NCBI RefSeq assembly: GCF_001889065.1
Contig: NZ_LWHB01000074.1
Location: forward strand, 1 to 17,207
Reading direction: 5' to 3'
DNA from: Suttonella ornithocola
GTDB lineage: Bacteria > Pseudomonadota > Gammaproteobacteria > Cardiobacteriales > Cardiobacteriaceae
DNA: 17,207 nt
A program made the translations under genes and the position numbers. Below the pieces are notes generated by a model. The model saw nothing but the letters and a program-made list of their open reading frames with translations. It was not told the DNA's origin and did no database searches. Positions 1-6,164 of the stretch are shown one piece after another (within the stretch, counting starts at the first letter, position 1; each line of letters starts with the position of its first letter).

Positions 1-525
1 TCGGCGAACAAAGGATAAACGGCTATCCGCAGCCACTAATAAAGAAGCAGTTAATGTTTCACCATTGTCTAAAGTTACACTGGCTTTTTGATGATTACTG
101 GTTGCTGAAACCACTTTATGTCCCAATAACCAACGAATATTATTTTGCGTTTGGGCCGCATCGTAAGCCGCTTTTCGGATGAGATGATTAGAAACCAAAT
201 AGCCTAGCGTATCAATCGGACGTCGTTTGCTATCTGTTGGCGGCAAGGCAAAATGGAGCTGATAATCCGATTGCCCATTCACGACTTTTGCCTCGCGCAA
301 AGGATAGATTTCTTCCGCTGGAAAGCGCTGCCAAATATCTAAATCTTCTAATATTTGCTTGGATGGATGAGTGAGCGCAATTTCTCGTCCATCAAAAGGC
401 GGTGAAGCCAGTTCTTCATTGGTATGCGGATCAATAATGGTGATAGATAATTCACTATCGGCAAGGGAACAGCATAAACTTAATCCGCTTGGCCCAGCGC
501 CTACAATAATAATATCACTATGCAT
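1..525 (-). CDS. ubiM: UbiM-like FAD-dependent ubiquinone-biosynthesis hydroxylase (C-terminus outside window)
   Basis: This is the N-terminal 175 residues of a flavin monooxygenase of the UbiH/UbiF/UbiI/UbiM family; the gene continues past the left edge. Seen: an N-terminal Rossmann FAD motif (VGAGPSG, residues 8-14), an acidic end of the second strand (IIDPH), then PPFDGREIALTHPS, LREAKVVNGQ and DTLGYLVSNHLIRKAAYDA. From memory these fit the UbiM subgroup best (described in Neisseria and others as a 5-demethoxyubiquinol 5-hydroxylase) rather than UbiF or UbiH. It would act at the inner membrane in aerobic ubiquinone synthesis. The ATG at 525 follows an AGGATAGGATG purine stretch. The gene lies alone, 159 bp downstream of cysQ. 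The exact hydroxylation position cannot be told from this fragment. Confidence 0.8.
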   Translation of the reverse strand, partial: MHSDIIIVGAGPSGLSLCCSLADSELSITIIDPHTNEELASPPFDGREIALTHPSKQILEDLDIWQRFPAEEIYPLREAKVVNGQSDYQLHFALPPTDSKRRPIDTLGYLVSNHLIRKAAYDAAQTQNNIRWLLGHKVVSATSNHQKASVTLDNGETLTASLLVAADSRLSFVRR

Positions 526-552
526 AGCTTCATCCTATCCTAAAAAATATCT

Positions 553-564
553 CTAAAATTTTAG
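553..564. promoter_or_regulatory. AT-rich perfect palindrome upstream of ubiM
   Basis: CTAAAATTTTAG is a perfect 12-bp palindrome about 27 bp upstream of the ubiM start. On the minus strand it contains TAAAAT, which could serve as a -10 element. It could be part of the promoter or an operator; AT-rich palindromes also arise by chance, so confidence is low. Confidence 0.2.
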
Positions 565-629
565 CATAATTACGCGATAAACTTTTGTTCTTTCACTTAC
601 ACAAGAGAGTGATACGAATTTAATTGATT

Positions 630-644
630 TGATAATCATTGTCT
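630..644. promoter_or_regulatory. Candidate Fur-box-like 7-1-7 site between cysQ and ubiM
   Basis: TGATAATCATTGTCT matches the 7-1-7 Fur site TGATAATnATTATCA at 12 of 14 defined positions. It lies in the 159-bp gap about 105 bp upstream of the ubiM start. Nothing else in the window shows iron regulation, and a single near-match can occur by chance. Confidence 0.25.
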
Positions 645-684
645 TAAAAACGGTTTATTTTCTAGTAAAGCGTCTACTGATGAT

Positions 685-1539
685 TTACTTTGGAAGATAA
701 ATGTTTTCTGTTGAACAAAGTTTTTCTAGCTGTTCAAAATAACACGCTAATTTATCAGAAGAGATTTTGTTGTTATAAGCAATAAACGGCGGATTAAGCG
801 TGGTTTCACGTCTACCATATTGCAAGACTGTATTTCCTAAATAACGTAATCCCCCACCAACTTCTGATAATAAAATATCACCCGCTGCGGTATCCCATTC
901 GCTGGTAGCAGAAGCAAGTTTAAAATAAATATCGGCTTTTCCTTCAGCTATCCAGCAAAACTTCAATGCACTTGCACAACTAACCTGTCGATAATTGCCT
1001 AATGTTTGGGATAAATAATGCTGTAATCGTTTACCTATTTTTGGTTTAGCGGTAATTAGTATAGGCTCTGCGGTTTCATTTTGCGCATTCAAAGCCTTAA
1101 TTGACTGATTAGGCGTATAACGATATGCACCTTGCCCTTTTATCGCAAACCAATATTGATGCGTTAAAGGCGCATAAATTAAGCCAAGTGTTGGACGGTG
1201 GTTTTCAATCCGAGCAATAGCAATACAAAATTCTCCTGTTCGATTGATAAATTCTTTTGTTCCATCAATCGGATCAATTAACCAATAATCTCGGTGATGC
1301 GCAAATTGTGCAGCCTTTGCTGATTCTTCGCTAACGACAGGAATAGATAAAATTTGTGGTAAGCCTTCCATTAAAATTTTATGCACTGCCAAATCTGCTT
1401 GCGTGAGTGGCGTACTATCAGCTTTTTTAATAGTTTTTAATCGTTCATCATTACCATAAAAATACAAAATCGCCGCACTTGCTTGTTCACAAAGTGCGGC
1501 GATTTTCTCTATACAGTGCCGAGTATCAGGCAACAGCAT
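685..1539 (-). CDS. cysQ: 3'(2'),5'-bisphosphate nucleotidase CysQ
   Basis: A 284-residue member of the Mg-dependent, Li-sensitive inositol monophosphatase-fold phosphatases. CysQ hydrolyses 3'-phosphoadenosine 5'-phosphate (PAP) to AMP, clearing a by-product of sulfate assimilation and of 4'-phosphopantetheine transfer. Seen: the metal-binding motifs SEES (residues 70-73), DPIDGTKEF (89-97) and WDTAAGD (215-221), plus the CysQ-type TGEFCIAIARIENHRPTLGLIYAP. Length fits the family, though it is somewhat longer than the roughly 250 residues usual for enterobacterial CysQ. The ATG lies 6 bp after the rplS stop, so it is the last gene of the rpsP operon, an unusual partner for it. Codons 12-25 form a perfect 15-bp inverted repeat followed by T residues, which may attenuate read-through from the ribosomal genes. 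Confidence 0.93.
   Translation of the reverse strand: MLLPDTRHCIEKIAALCEQASAAILYFYGNDERLKTIKKADSTPLTQADLAVHKILMEGLPQILSIPVVSEESAKAAQFAHHRDYWLIDPIDGTKEFINRTGEFCIAIARIENHRPTLGLIYAPLTHQYWFAIKGQGAYRYTPNQSIKALNAQNETAEPILITAKPKIGKRLQHYLSQTLGNYRQVSCASALKFCWIAEGKADIYFKLASATSEWDTAAGDILLSEVGGGLRYLGNTVLQYGRRETTLNPPFIAYNNKISSDKLACYFEQLEKLCSTENIYLPK
1466..1506 (-). terminator. Intragenic terminator-like hairpin at the 5' end of cysQ
   Basis: A perfect 15-bp inverted repeat (1466-1480 and 1492-1506) with an 11-nt loop. Each arm, read outward, is AAGTGCGGCGATTTT. On the minus strand the descending arm ends in ATTTT and is followed by GTATTTTT, so the transcript would carry a GC-rich stem with a U-rich tail: the form of an intrinsic terminator. 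It lies within cysQ codons 12-25. The arm core AAGTGCGG resembles the Pasteurellaceae DNA uptake signal AAGTGCGGT, and paired inverted copies of that signal are known to serve as terminators there. Function here is inferred. Confidence 0.55.
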
Positions 1540-1545
1540 AATGGA

Positions 1546-1920
1546 TTAAGCTTGCTTAGCTGCAGCTTTTTTAGTATCCAATTTTTCTTTAATACGAGCA
1601 GCTTTACCTTCCAAGCCACGTAAGTAGTAAAGTTTTGCGCGACGAACGTCACCACGACGTTTGACGACAACAGATTCAATACGAGGGCTGTGTGTTTGGA
1701 ATACACGCTCAACGCCTTCACCATGTGAGATTTTACGCACAGTGAAAGATGAACCAATACCGCGATTTTTCTTAGCAATGCATACGCCTTCAAAAGCCTG
1801 TACACGCTCGCGGTTACCTTCGCGAATTTTTACATTCACAACGAGAGTATCTCCCGGATTGAATATCGGAAGATCGGTTTTAAATTGTTCTTGTTCAAGG
1901 GTGTCAATGATATTGCTCAT
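1546..1920 (-). CDS. rplS: 50S ribosomal protein L19
   Basis: A 124-residue L19, a large-subunit protein at the 30S-50S interface. Seen: MSNIIDTLEQEQ at the N-terminus, then FNPGDTLVVNVKIREGNRER, FEGVCIAKKNRGIGSSFTVRKIS, the highly conserved GVERVFQTHSPRIESVVV, and RRGDVRRAKLYYLRGLEGKAARIKEKL. The C-terminus (KLDTKKAAAKQA) is slightly longer than the E. coli protein. It begins 16 bp after trmD. Its GGAG ribosome-binding site lies inside a perfect palindrome, TCTCCGGAGA (1927-1936), which could affect initiation; L19 made in excess of TrmD from the same mRNA is known in E. coli. Confidence 0.98.
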   Translation of the reverse strand: MSNIIDTLEQEQFKTDLPIFNPGDTLVVNVKIREGNRERVQAFEGVCIAKKNRGIGSSFTVRKISHGEGVERVFQTHSPRIESVVVKRRGDVRRAKLYYLRGLEGKAARIKEKLDTKKAAAKQA

Positions 1921-1936
1921 GACGGCTCTCCGGAGA

Positions 1937-2668
1937 TTAATTTTCAGCTAAAAATTCATTTAATAACGCTTGCTGCTCAGCACTGATATTAAGTTTCATA
2001 AAAATATCGGGACGTTGCAGAAACGTCCTACCTAGTGCTTGCTTAAGCCGCCAGCGCGCTATACGGGCGTGATCGCCACTAAGTAAGATTTCAGGGGCGC
2101 GGATTGTATCAATTTTTTCGGGTCTTGTATAGTGGGGATGATCTAAAAGTTGATCATGAAAAGAATCTTCAATTGCAGACGCTTCATCACCTAAAACACT
2201 TGGTACCAAACGACAAACCGCATCTGCAACAATTGCAGCTGCCATTTCACCGCCAGATAAGACAAAATCCCCTATGGAAATTTCTAAATCTATATATTTA
2301 TCAATAAATCGTTGATCCATTCCTTCATAACGCCCGCACCACAACGCAAGATGTGGTTTTCTTGCTAATTGTGCAGCAATATTATGATGAAAGGTTTCCC
2401 CTTGTGGACTTAAGTAAATATGAAAAGGTCTTTCAATTTGCTGATTAAGCTTTTCTGCTGTTCGCGCCAAAGGTTGGTATTGCATCACCATTCCAGGCCC
2501 ACCGCCAAAAGGACGGTCATCAACACGCCCATGGCGGTCTTCACTTTCCTCTCTTGGGCTATGATAAGTAAATTGTAGTATCTGTTTTTCAATTGCTCGC
2601 CCAACTACTCCTTGCGAAAACCAGTGTTGAATTAACGCTGGAAATATGGTGATAAAGTCGATTTTCAT
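1937..2668 (-). CDS. trmD: tRNA (guanine37-N1)-methyltransferase TrmD
   Basis: A 243-residue SPOUT-class methyltransferase that uses S-adenosylmethionine to make m1G37 next to the anticodon in tRNAs reading CNN and some other codons, preventing +1 frameshifting. Seen: DFITIFP at the N-terminus, VDDRPFGGGPGM (49-60), the trefoil-knot SAM site with YLSPQG (85-90), LWCGRYEGMDQRF (109-121) and SIGDFVLSGGE (131-141), and the catalytic-loop LLD plus HPHYTRPE around residue 176. Length fits the family (E. coli about 255). Its ATG overlaps the rimM stop as ATGA (4 bp), indicating translational coupling. Confidence 0.98.
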   Translation of the reverse strand: MKIDFITIFPALIQHWFSQGVVGRAIEKQILQFTYHSPREESEDRHGRVDDRPFGGGPGMVMQYQPLARTAEKLNQQIERPFHIYLSPQGETFHHNIAAQLARKPHLALWCGRYEGMDQRFIDKYIDLEISIGDFVLSGGEMAAAIVADAVCRLVPSVLGDEASAIEDSFHDQLLDHPHYTRPEKIDTIRAPEILLSGDHARIARWRLKQALGRTFLQRPDIFMKLNISAEQQALLNEFLAEN

Positions 2669-3198
2669 TCGTTAGAAATATCAGACCATTTAGGATCCCA
2701 ATCGACGTAGAGAGTACCAGTTTCGGGATCATATTCATCAATATAAGTGCCGATTGCATAAGGGATAAGGTGTTCTTGAGTATCACTTTTAACGATTAAC
2801 ACATCATTAGCACCTGTTTCGAGAATTTCTTTAATTTCACCTAGAAAGGTATCTTCCCGATTCATCACTTTAAGCCCTAATAAATCTGCCCAATAAATTT
2901 CTCCCTCAGGCAAATCCGGCATTTCACTACGTAACACATAAAGGCTTGTTCCCATCAATGCCATTGCTGCATCACGATCGTTAATGTCTTCAAACTGAGC
3001 AATTAAGCTTTTGTTTTGCTTTTGCCCATTTTTGAGAACGAGAGAAAAAGTAGGCTGATGGGTATTTTTCGCAAGAAATTTTTTATAGCGTAAAATGGCT
3101 TCACGGGGTCGGCAATCTGAGTGAATTTTCACCCAACCGCGAACCCCGTGAACGCCAACGATACGCCCTAAATAGACTTGCGCATCGTTGCTTTTCAT
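2665..3198 (-). CDS. rimM: 16S rRNA processing/ribosome maturation factor RimM
   Basis: A 177-residue RimM that helps fold the 30S head by binding S19 during maturation. Seen: the N-terminal RimM barrel with LGRIVGVHGVRGWVKIHSDC, a middle segment FEDINDRDAAMALMGTSLYV, then the C-terminal PRC-barrel with EGEIYWADLLGLKV, ILETGANDVLIV and LIPYAIGTYIDEYDP, ending VDWDPKW. It starts 2 bp after the rpsP stop and overlaps trmD by 4 bp. This is the standard order of the operon in gammaproteobacteria. Confidence 0.97.
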   Translation of the reverse strand: MKSNDAQVYLGRIVGVHGVRGWVKIHSDCRPREAILRYKKFLAKNTHQPTFSLVLKNGQKQNKSLIAQFEDINDRDAAMALMGTSLYVLRSEMPDLPEGEIYWADLLGLKVMNREDTFLGEIKEILETGANDVLIVKSDTQEHLIPYAIGTYIDEYDPETGTLYVDWDPKWSDISNE

Positions 3199-3200
3199 AC

Positions 3201-3455
3201 TTAGCCGTTTTGTTTAGCTTTATATTGCTTCATTAGGCTTTTAACACGGTCACTCACTTGACCACCTTTAGAAACCCAGTATTCAATACGCTCAATATTT
3301 AGGCGAAGCTCTTCTTCTTGACCGCGAGCAATTGGGTTAAAAAAGCCAAGACGCTCAATGAAACGTCCATCACGAGCATTGCGACTGTCAGTTGCAACTA
3401 CATGGTAGAACGGACGCTTTTTAGAGCCGCCACGAGATAGTCGGATTGCTAACAT
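3201..3455 (-). CDS. rpsP: 30S ribosomal protein S16
   Basis: An 84-residue S16 of normal length, a small-subunit assembly protein. Seen: MLAIRLSRGGSKKRPFYHVV at the N-terminus, then RDGRFIERLGFFNPIA, and IERIEYWVSKGGQVSDRVKSL near the C-terminus. AAAGGAAAA lies upstream as ribosome-binding site. It is the first gene of the operon and is driven by the promoter at 3497-3524. ffh, which often lies upstream in relatives, is absent; lpp and its terminator lie there instead. Confidence 0.98.
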   Translation of the reverse strand: MLAIRLSRGGSKKRPFYHVVATDSRNARDGRFIERLGFFNPIARGQEEELRLNIERIEYWVSKGGQVSDRVKSLMKQYKAKQNG

Positions 3456-3490
3456 TTGATTTTCCTTTAATTGGAAGTGAATAAAAAAGA

Positions 3491-3524
3491 GCGGGCATTA
3501 TACTGGTTTTTGAATAAATGTCAT
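3491..3524 (-). promoter_or_regulatory. Sigma-70 promoter of the rpsP operon with GC-rich discriminator
   Basis: On the minus strand: -35 ATGACA (3519-3524, 5 of 6), a 16-bp spacer, -10 TATAAT (3497-3502, 6 of 6), then GCCCGC (3491-3496) directly after the -10. A GC-rich discriminator is the hallmark of promoters repressed by ppGpp/DksA, fitting growth-rate control of ribosomal protein genes. The elements are seen; the regulation is inferred. Confidence 0.75.
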
Positions 3525-3562
3525 ATTTTTATTTATCTTAGCGCTATTTTTACCCCAAAAAT

Positions 3563-3592
3563 AAAGCGAGTGGTTAACCAACCACTCGCTTT
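3563..3592 (-). terminator. Rho-independent terminator of lpp
   Basis: A perfect 13-bp stem with a 4-nt loop; the GC core is GCGAGTGGTT/AACCACTCGC. On the minus strand it is followed by TTTATTTTT. It lies about 26 nt after the lpp stop and before the rpsP promoter, so it separates lpp from the ribosomal operon. A short T run on the plus side could also make it work in that direction, but no plus-strand gene enters it. Confidence 0.9.
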
Positions 3593-3618
3593 TAGTCATT
3601 TAATCACAGATAATAAAA

Positions 3619-3846
3619 TTATTTTAACTGTGATTTAGTGAATACACGATCAATTTTAGCTGCGTTTTGTTGCGCAAGTGCTAAAGCTTGTTGTGAAGTT
3701 TGGTTAGCTTGAACAGCAGCTGCACGAGCTTCTTCCACAGAAGCACGAAGGCTAGCTAAGTCGCTATTGTCAGCAGTTTTGCTTGCACAACCAGCAAATA
3801 AAATAGTTGCAGCACCTAATGCAGCAATTTTAACGATAGTTTTCAT
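3619..3846 (-). CDS. lpp: Major outer membrane (murein) lipoprotein, Lpp family
   Basis: A 75-residue lipoprotein. Seen: a signal peptide with the lipobox LFAGC (Cys20 becomes the lipidated first residue), then a 56-residue mature part that is helical and alanine/glutamine-rich with a heptad-like pattern (LRASVEEARAAAVQANQ), as in the Lpp coiled-coil trimer, and a C-terminal Lys, the residue Lpp uses for covalent linkage to peptidoglycan. E. coli Lpp is 58 residues when mature. It would tether the outer membrane to the cell wall. AAGGAGTT is a strong ribosome-binding site. It has its own promoter and terminator, as expected for an abundant protein. The C-terminus (FTKSQLK) differs from the enterobacterial YRK, so linkage is inferred. 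Confidence 0.85.
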   Translation of the reverse strand: MKTIVKIAALGAATILFAGCASKTADNSDLASLRASVEEARAAAVQANQTSQQALALAQQNAAKIDRVFTKSQLK

Positions 3847-3887
3847 GAGAACTCCTTCAATTGATTAATTGTCATAAAGACGTCAAT

Positions 3888-3917
3888 ACTATACACAAAA
3901 TTACTTTTTAATGACAA
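3888..3917 (-). promoter_or_regulatory. Sigma-70 promoter of lpp
   Basis: On the minus strand: -35 TTGTCA (3912-3917, 5 of 6), an 18-bp spacer, -10 TATAGT (3888-3893, 5 of 6). The -35 lies in the last codons of coaD. The expected start, near 3881, gives a leader of about 35 nt. Confidence 0.6.
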
Positions 3918-4408
3918 TTTTTTTCGCATAAACTTTCTTTAACTTTTAAATGAACTAATCCATCCACTTTTCCGCCCAATTTAGCGACTTCTCTAACCAT
4001 AGTAGAAGAGATAAAAGACAGATTTTCAGACGGCGTTAAAAAAATGGTTTCAATCTCTGACGAGAGATGCCTATTCATAGCAGCCAATTGAAATTCATAC
4101 TCAAAATCAGAAACAGCTCTTAAGCCTCGAATAATCATTTTTGCCTGATATTGATGACATAAATCTATAAGAAGTCCATCATAAGCAATAACTTCTACCT
4201 CACAAGAAAGGTTTAGAGAAGGTAACACAGCTTGAACGAGCTTTACGCGTTCTTCAAAGCTAAAAAGTGGCGTTTTATGATGACCAACAGCCACAGCAAT
4301 ATATAATTTGTCGCAAAGTTTACTGCTACGTTCAATAATATCTTGATGTCCAATCGTGATTGGGTCAAATGTACCAGGATAAAGCGCAATATGAGAATTT
4401 TTAGTCAT
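3908..4408 (-). CDS. coaD: Phosphopantetheine adenylyltransferase (CoaD)
   Basis: A 166-residue nucleotidyltransferase that joins ATP and 4'-phosphopantetheine to make dephospho-CoA and pyrophosphate, the fourth step of CoA synthesis. Seen: the nucleotide-binding YPGTFDPIT.GH motif (residues 10-21), IIRGLRAVSDFEYEFQLAAMNRHL, and the second ATP motif ENLSFISSTMVREVAKLGG. Length fits the family (E. coli 159). I take ATG 4408; a TTG start at 4420 would add four residues and is less likely, because family members begin a few residues before YPGTFDP. The gene overlaps the end of rsmD by 8 bp; rsmD-coaD pairing is common in bacteria. Confidence 0.96.
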   Translation of the reverse strand: MTKNSHIALYPGTFDPITIGHQDIIERSSKLCDKLYIAVAVGHHKTPLFSFEERVKLVQAVLPSLNLSCEVEVIAYDGLLIDLCHQYQAKMIIRGLRAVSDFEYEFQLAAMNRHLSSEIETIFLTPSENLSFISSTMVREVAKLGGKVDGLVHLKVKESLCEKNCH

Positions 4409-4964
4409 GAGCGTACCCAATCAGTCCATAGTGAACTTGTCCTGCTTTTGCTTGTTTTATCCAGTCAAATCCTTGCGCTAAAACATAAGCTGATAAAGGT
4501 TGATGACTTTCAATATAAATTTTTCCATGCGGTTTCAACCATGCAGAGTTTGTAAACTTCTCAATACATTGTTGATGTAGATTTTGGTCAAATGGTGGAT
4601 CAAGCAAAATAAGGTCATAAGCCGTTTGCGGTACAAGAGAAAGCGTATCTGTTTGCATCACTCGAGTATGAATTTCCTTCCATGTTTGTAGGATATCGCG
4701 TAAGCCTGATACATTTTCACTATTTTTTTCGCAAAACAATACACTAGCCGCTCCTCTTGATAAGGCTTCTAGCCCCAATGCGCCACTGCCAGCAAAAGCA
4801 TCTAAAACATACGCGCCCGCTATTTCAAATTGCAACCAGTTATAAAGTGTTTCTCGCACACGGTTTGGACTTGGTCGCAATCCTGCCCTATCTGCAACAG
4901 GGATTTTTCTGCCTCTATGCTTTCCAGCGATAATACGAATTTGATGCGGTTTAACTGTTTTCAT
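4401..4964 (-). CDS. rsmD: 16S rRNA (guanine966-N2)-methyltransferase RsmD
   Basis: A 187-residue Rossmann-fold methyltransferase that makes m2G966 of 16S rRNA with S-adenosylmethionine. Seen: the substrate region IRIIAGKHRGRKI (9-21) and LRPSPNRVRETLYNWL (29-44), the SAM motif VLDAFAGSGALGLEALSRGA (53-72), and the N-methyltransferase motif IV DPPF (122-125). The ATG at 4964 is chosen because it puts RIIAGKHRG near the N-terminus as in the family and overlaps the aroF stop as ATGA. Frame upstream of it stays open to 5021 but lies inside aroF. Middle gene of a coupled three-gene set. Confidence 0.95.
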   Translation of the reverse strand: MKTVKPHQIRIIAGKHRGRKIPVADRAGLRPSPNRVRETLYNWLQFEIAGAYVLDAFAGSGALGLEALSRGAASVLFCEKNSENVSGLRDILQTWKEIHTRVMQTDTLSLVPQTAYDLILLDPPFDQNLHQQCIEKFTNSAWLKPHGKIYIESHQPLSAYVLAQGFDWIKQAKAGQVHYGLIGYAHD

Positions 4965-6016
4965 GATAAGGCTTTTAATTGTTGATAAGCCGATAAAATT
5001 GCGGCTTCTGTGGTTTCCCAATCAATACAACCATCTGTAATAGAAACGCCATATTTCAGCTGTGATAAATCAGCAGATAATGACTGATTACCAGCATGTA
5101 AATGGCTTTCTAGCATTAAGCCAACGATAGACTGATTGCCTTCTGCAATTTGGTGAATAACATCTTTCATCACCAGTGGCTGACGCTGTGGGTCTTTATT
5201 CGAATTTGCATGCGAGCAATCAATAATTAAATTAGCAGGCAGCCCTTTTTTAGCCAATACTTCTTCACAAATGGCAACATTTACGCTGTCATAATTTGGA
5301 CCGTGGTTACCGCCTCTTAATACGACATGACCATAGCGGTTACCTAAACTACGCGTAATTGCCGTCACGCCATTAACATCAATACCTAAAAAGCTATGCG
5401 GACGTGAGGCAGATTCAATCGCATTGATAGCAACATATAAAGAACCATCTGTACTGTTTTTAAAGCCAATTGGCGTAGATAATCCACTAGACATTTCTCT
5501 ATGGGTTTGGCTTTCTGCGGTTCGCGCGCCAATTGCTGTCCAGCTAATTAAATCTCCAATATATTGGGGCGTAATTGGGTCAAGCGCTTCTGTTCCTGCT
5601 GGTAGTCCTAAATCGTTGATATCAATTAACAGCTGTCTTGCAATATGCAAGCCTTTTTCGATATGAAAAGTATCATCTAAATCTGGATCATTAATTAAAC
5701 CTTTCCAGCCAACTGTGGTTCTTGGTTTTTCAAAATACACACGCATAATGATTAAGAAAACATCCGATACTTTATCGGCTAACGCTTTGAGTCGCTTGGC
5801 ATACTCCATTGCAGCAGAAACATCATGAATAGAGCAAGGACCAACCACAATCATTTTTCGAGAATCTTTATGATCTAAAATATCTCGAATGGCTGAACGC
5901 CCCGCTAAAACCGTTTGCTTTGCTGCTTCTGTTAATGGGTGAGCGCTTGCTAACGCCTGTGGGGAAAGAAGAGGATGTTGTTCGCTGACACGCAAGTTAT
6001 GTAAATCTTTATCCAT
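4961..6016 (-). CDS. aroF: Class I 3-deoxy-7-phosphoheptulonate (DAHP) synthase, AroF-like
   Basis: A 351-residue enzyme condensing phosphoenolpyruvate and erythrose 4-phosphate, the entry step of aromatic amino acid synthesis. Seen: VVGPCSIHD, MRVYFEKPRTTVGWKGLIND, IGARTAESQTHREMSSGLS, GFKNSTDGS, VVLRGGNHGPNY and DCSHANSNKDP, which hold the phosphate- and metal-binding residues. The N-terminus (MDKDLHNLRVSEQHPLLSPQ) and the phrase TEALDP resemble the Tyr-sensitive AroF type more than AroG or AroH; feedback specificity is an inference. The start at 6016 rather than 6067 rests on a near-consensus promoter whose -35 element would include the upstream ATG, and on the AGAGAA ribosome-binding site. 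It leads the set aroF-rsmD-coaD, an unusual mix of pathways. Confidence 0.93.
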   Translation of the reverse strand: MDKDLHNLRVSEQHPLLSPQALASAHPLTEAAKQTVLAGRSAIRDILDHKDSRKMIVVGPCSIHDVSAAMEYAKRLKALADKVSDVFLIIMRVYFEKPRTTVGWKGLINDPDLDDTFHIEKGLHIARQLLIDINDLGLPAGTEALDPITPQYIGDLISWTAIGARTAESQTHREMSSGLSTPIGFKNSTDGSLYVAINAIESASRPHSFLGIDVNGVTAITRSLGNRYGHVVLRGGNHGPNYDSVNVAICEEVLAKKGLPANLIIDCSHANSNKDPQRQPLVMKDVIHQIAEGNQSIVGLMLESHLHAGNQSLSADLSQLKYGVSITDGCIDWETTEAAILSAYQQLKALS

Positions 6017-6037
6017 TTTATTCTCTAAAAAGCATTG

Positions 6038-6067
6038 ATTATATCGCTGACCTAAAGAAGATGTCAT
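6038..6067 (-). promoter_or_regulatory. Sigma-70 promoter of aroF-rsmD-coaD
   Basis: On the minus strand: -35 ATGACA (6062-6067, 5 of 6), an 18-bp spacer, -10 TATAAT (6038-6043, 6 of 6). Transcription would start near 6031, giving a leader of about 15 nt before the ATG at 6016. This excludes the upstream in-frame ATG at 6067 as the main start. Confidence 0.7.
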
Positions 6068-6070
6068 TTT

Positions 6071-6080
6071 CTAACGTTAG
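6071..6080. promoter_or_regulatory. Candidate operator palindrome upstream of aroF
   Basis: CTAACGTTAG is a perfect 10-bp palindrome just upstream of the aroF -35 element. Its position suits a regulator. It does not match the TyrR box and only loosely recalls the CTAG half-sites of TrpR operators, so no regulator is assigned. Confidence 0.3.
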
Positions 6081-6115
6081 TTTTCTGCACAATGGTAATC
6101 AATCGAATCTTTCTA

Positions 6116-6144
6116 GGCAAACAAAAGCCGTCAAAAGACGGCTT
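6116..6144 (-). terminator. Rho-independent terminator of icd
   Basis: An 8-bp perfect stem, AAGCCGTC/GACGGCTT (6125-6132 and 6137-6144), with loop of four bases. On the minus strand the stem is followed by TTGTTTGCC. It lies about 20 nt after the icd stop and upstream of the aroF promoter. Confidence 0.85.
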
Positions 6145-6164
6145 CAGTAAAAGAAAAATGAAAA

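Noticed and set aside
371..556. Plus-strand 61-residue ORF
   Set aside because: It lies antisense to the ubiM-like gene and its codons make no recognisable protein.
664..689. AGTAAA/TTTACT hairpin at the end of cysQ as a terminator
   Set aside because: Only six AT-rich base pairs and no T run; too weak to support.
1509..1951. ORFs on both strands overlapping rplS
   Set aside because: Alternative-frame products of a highly conserved ribosomal protein gene.
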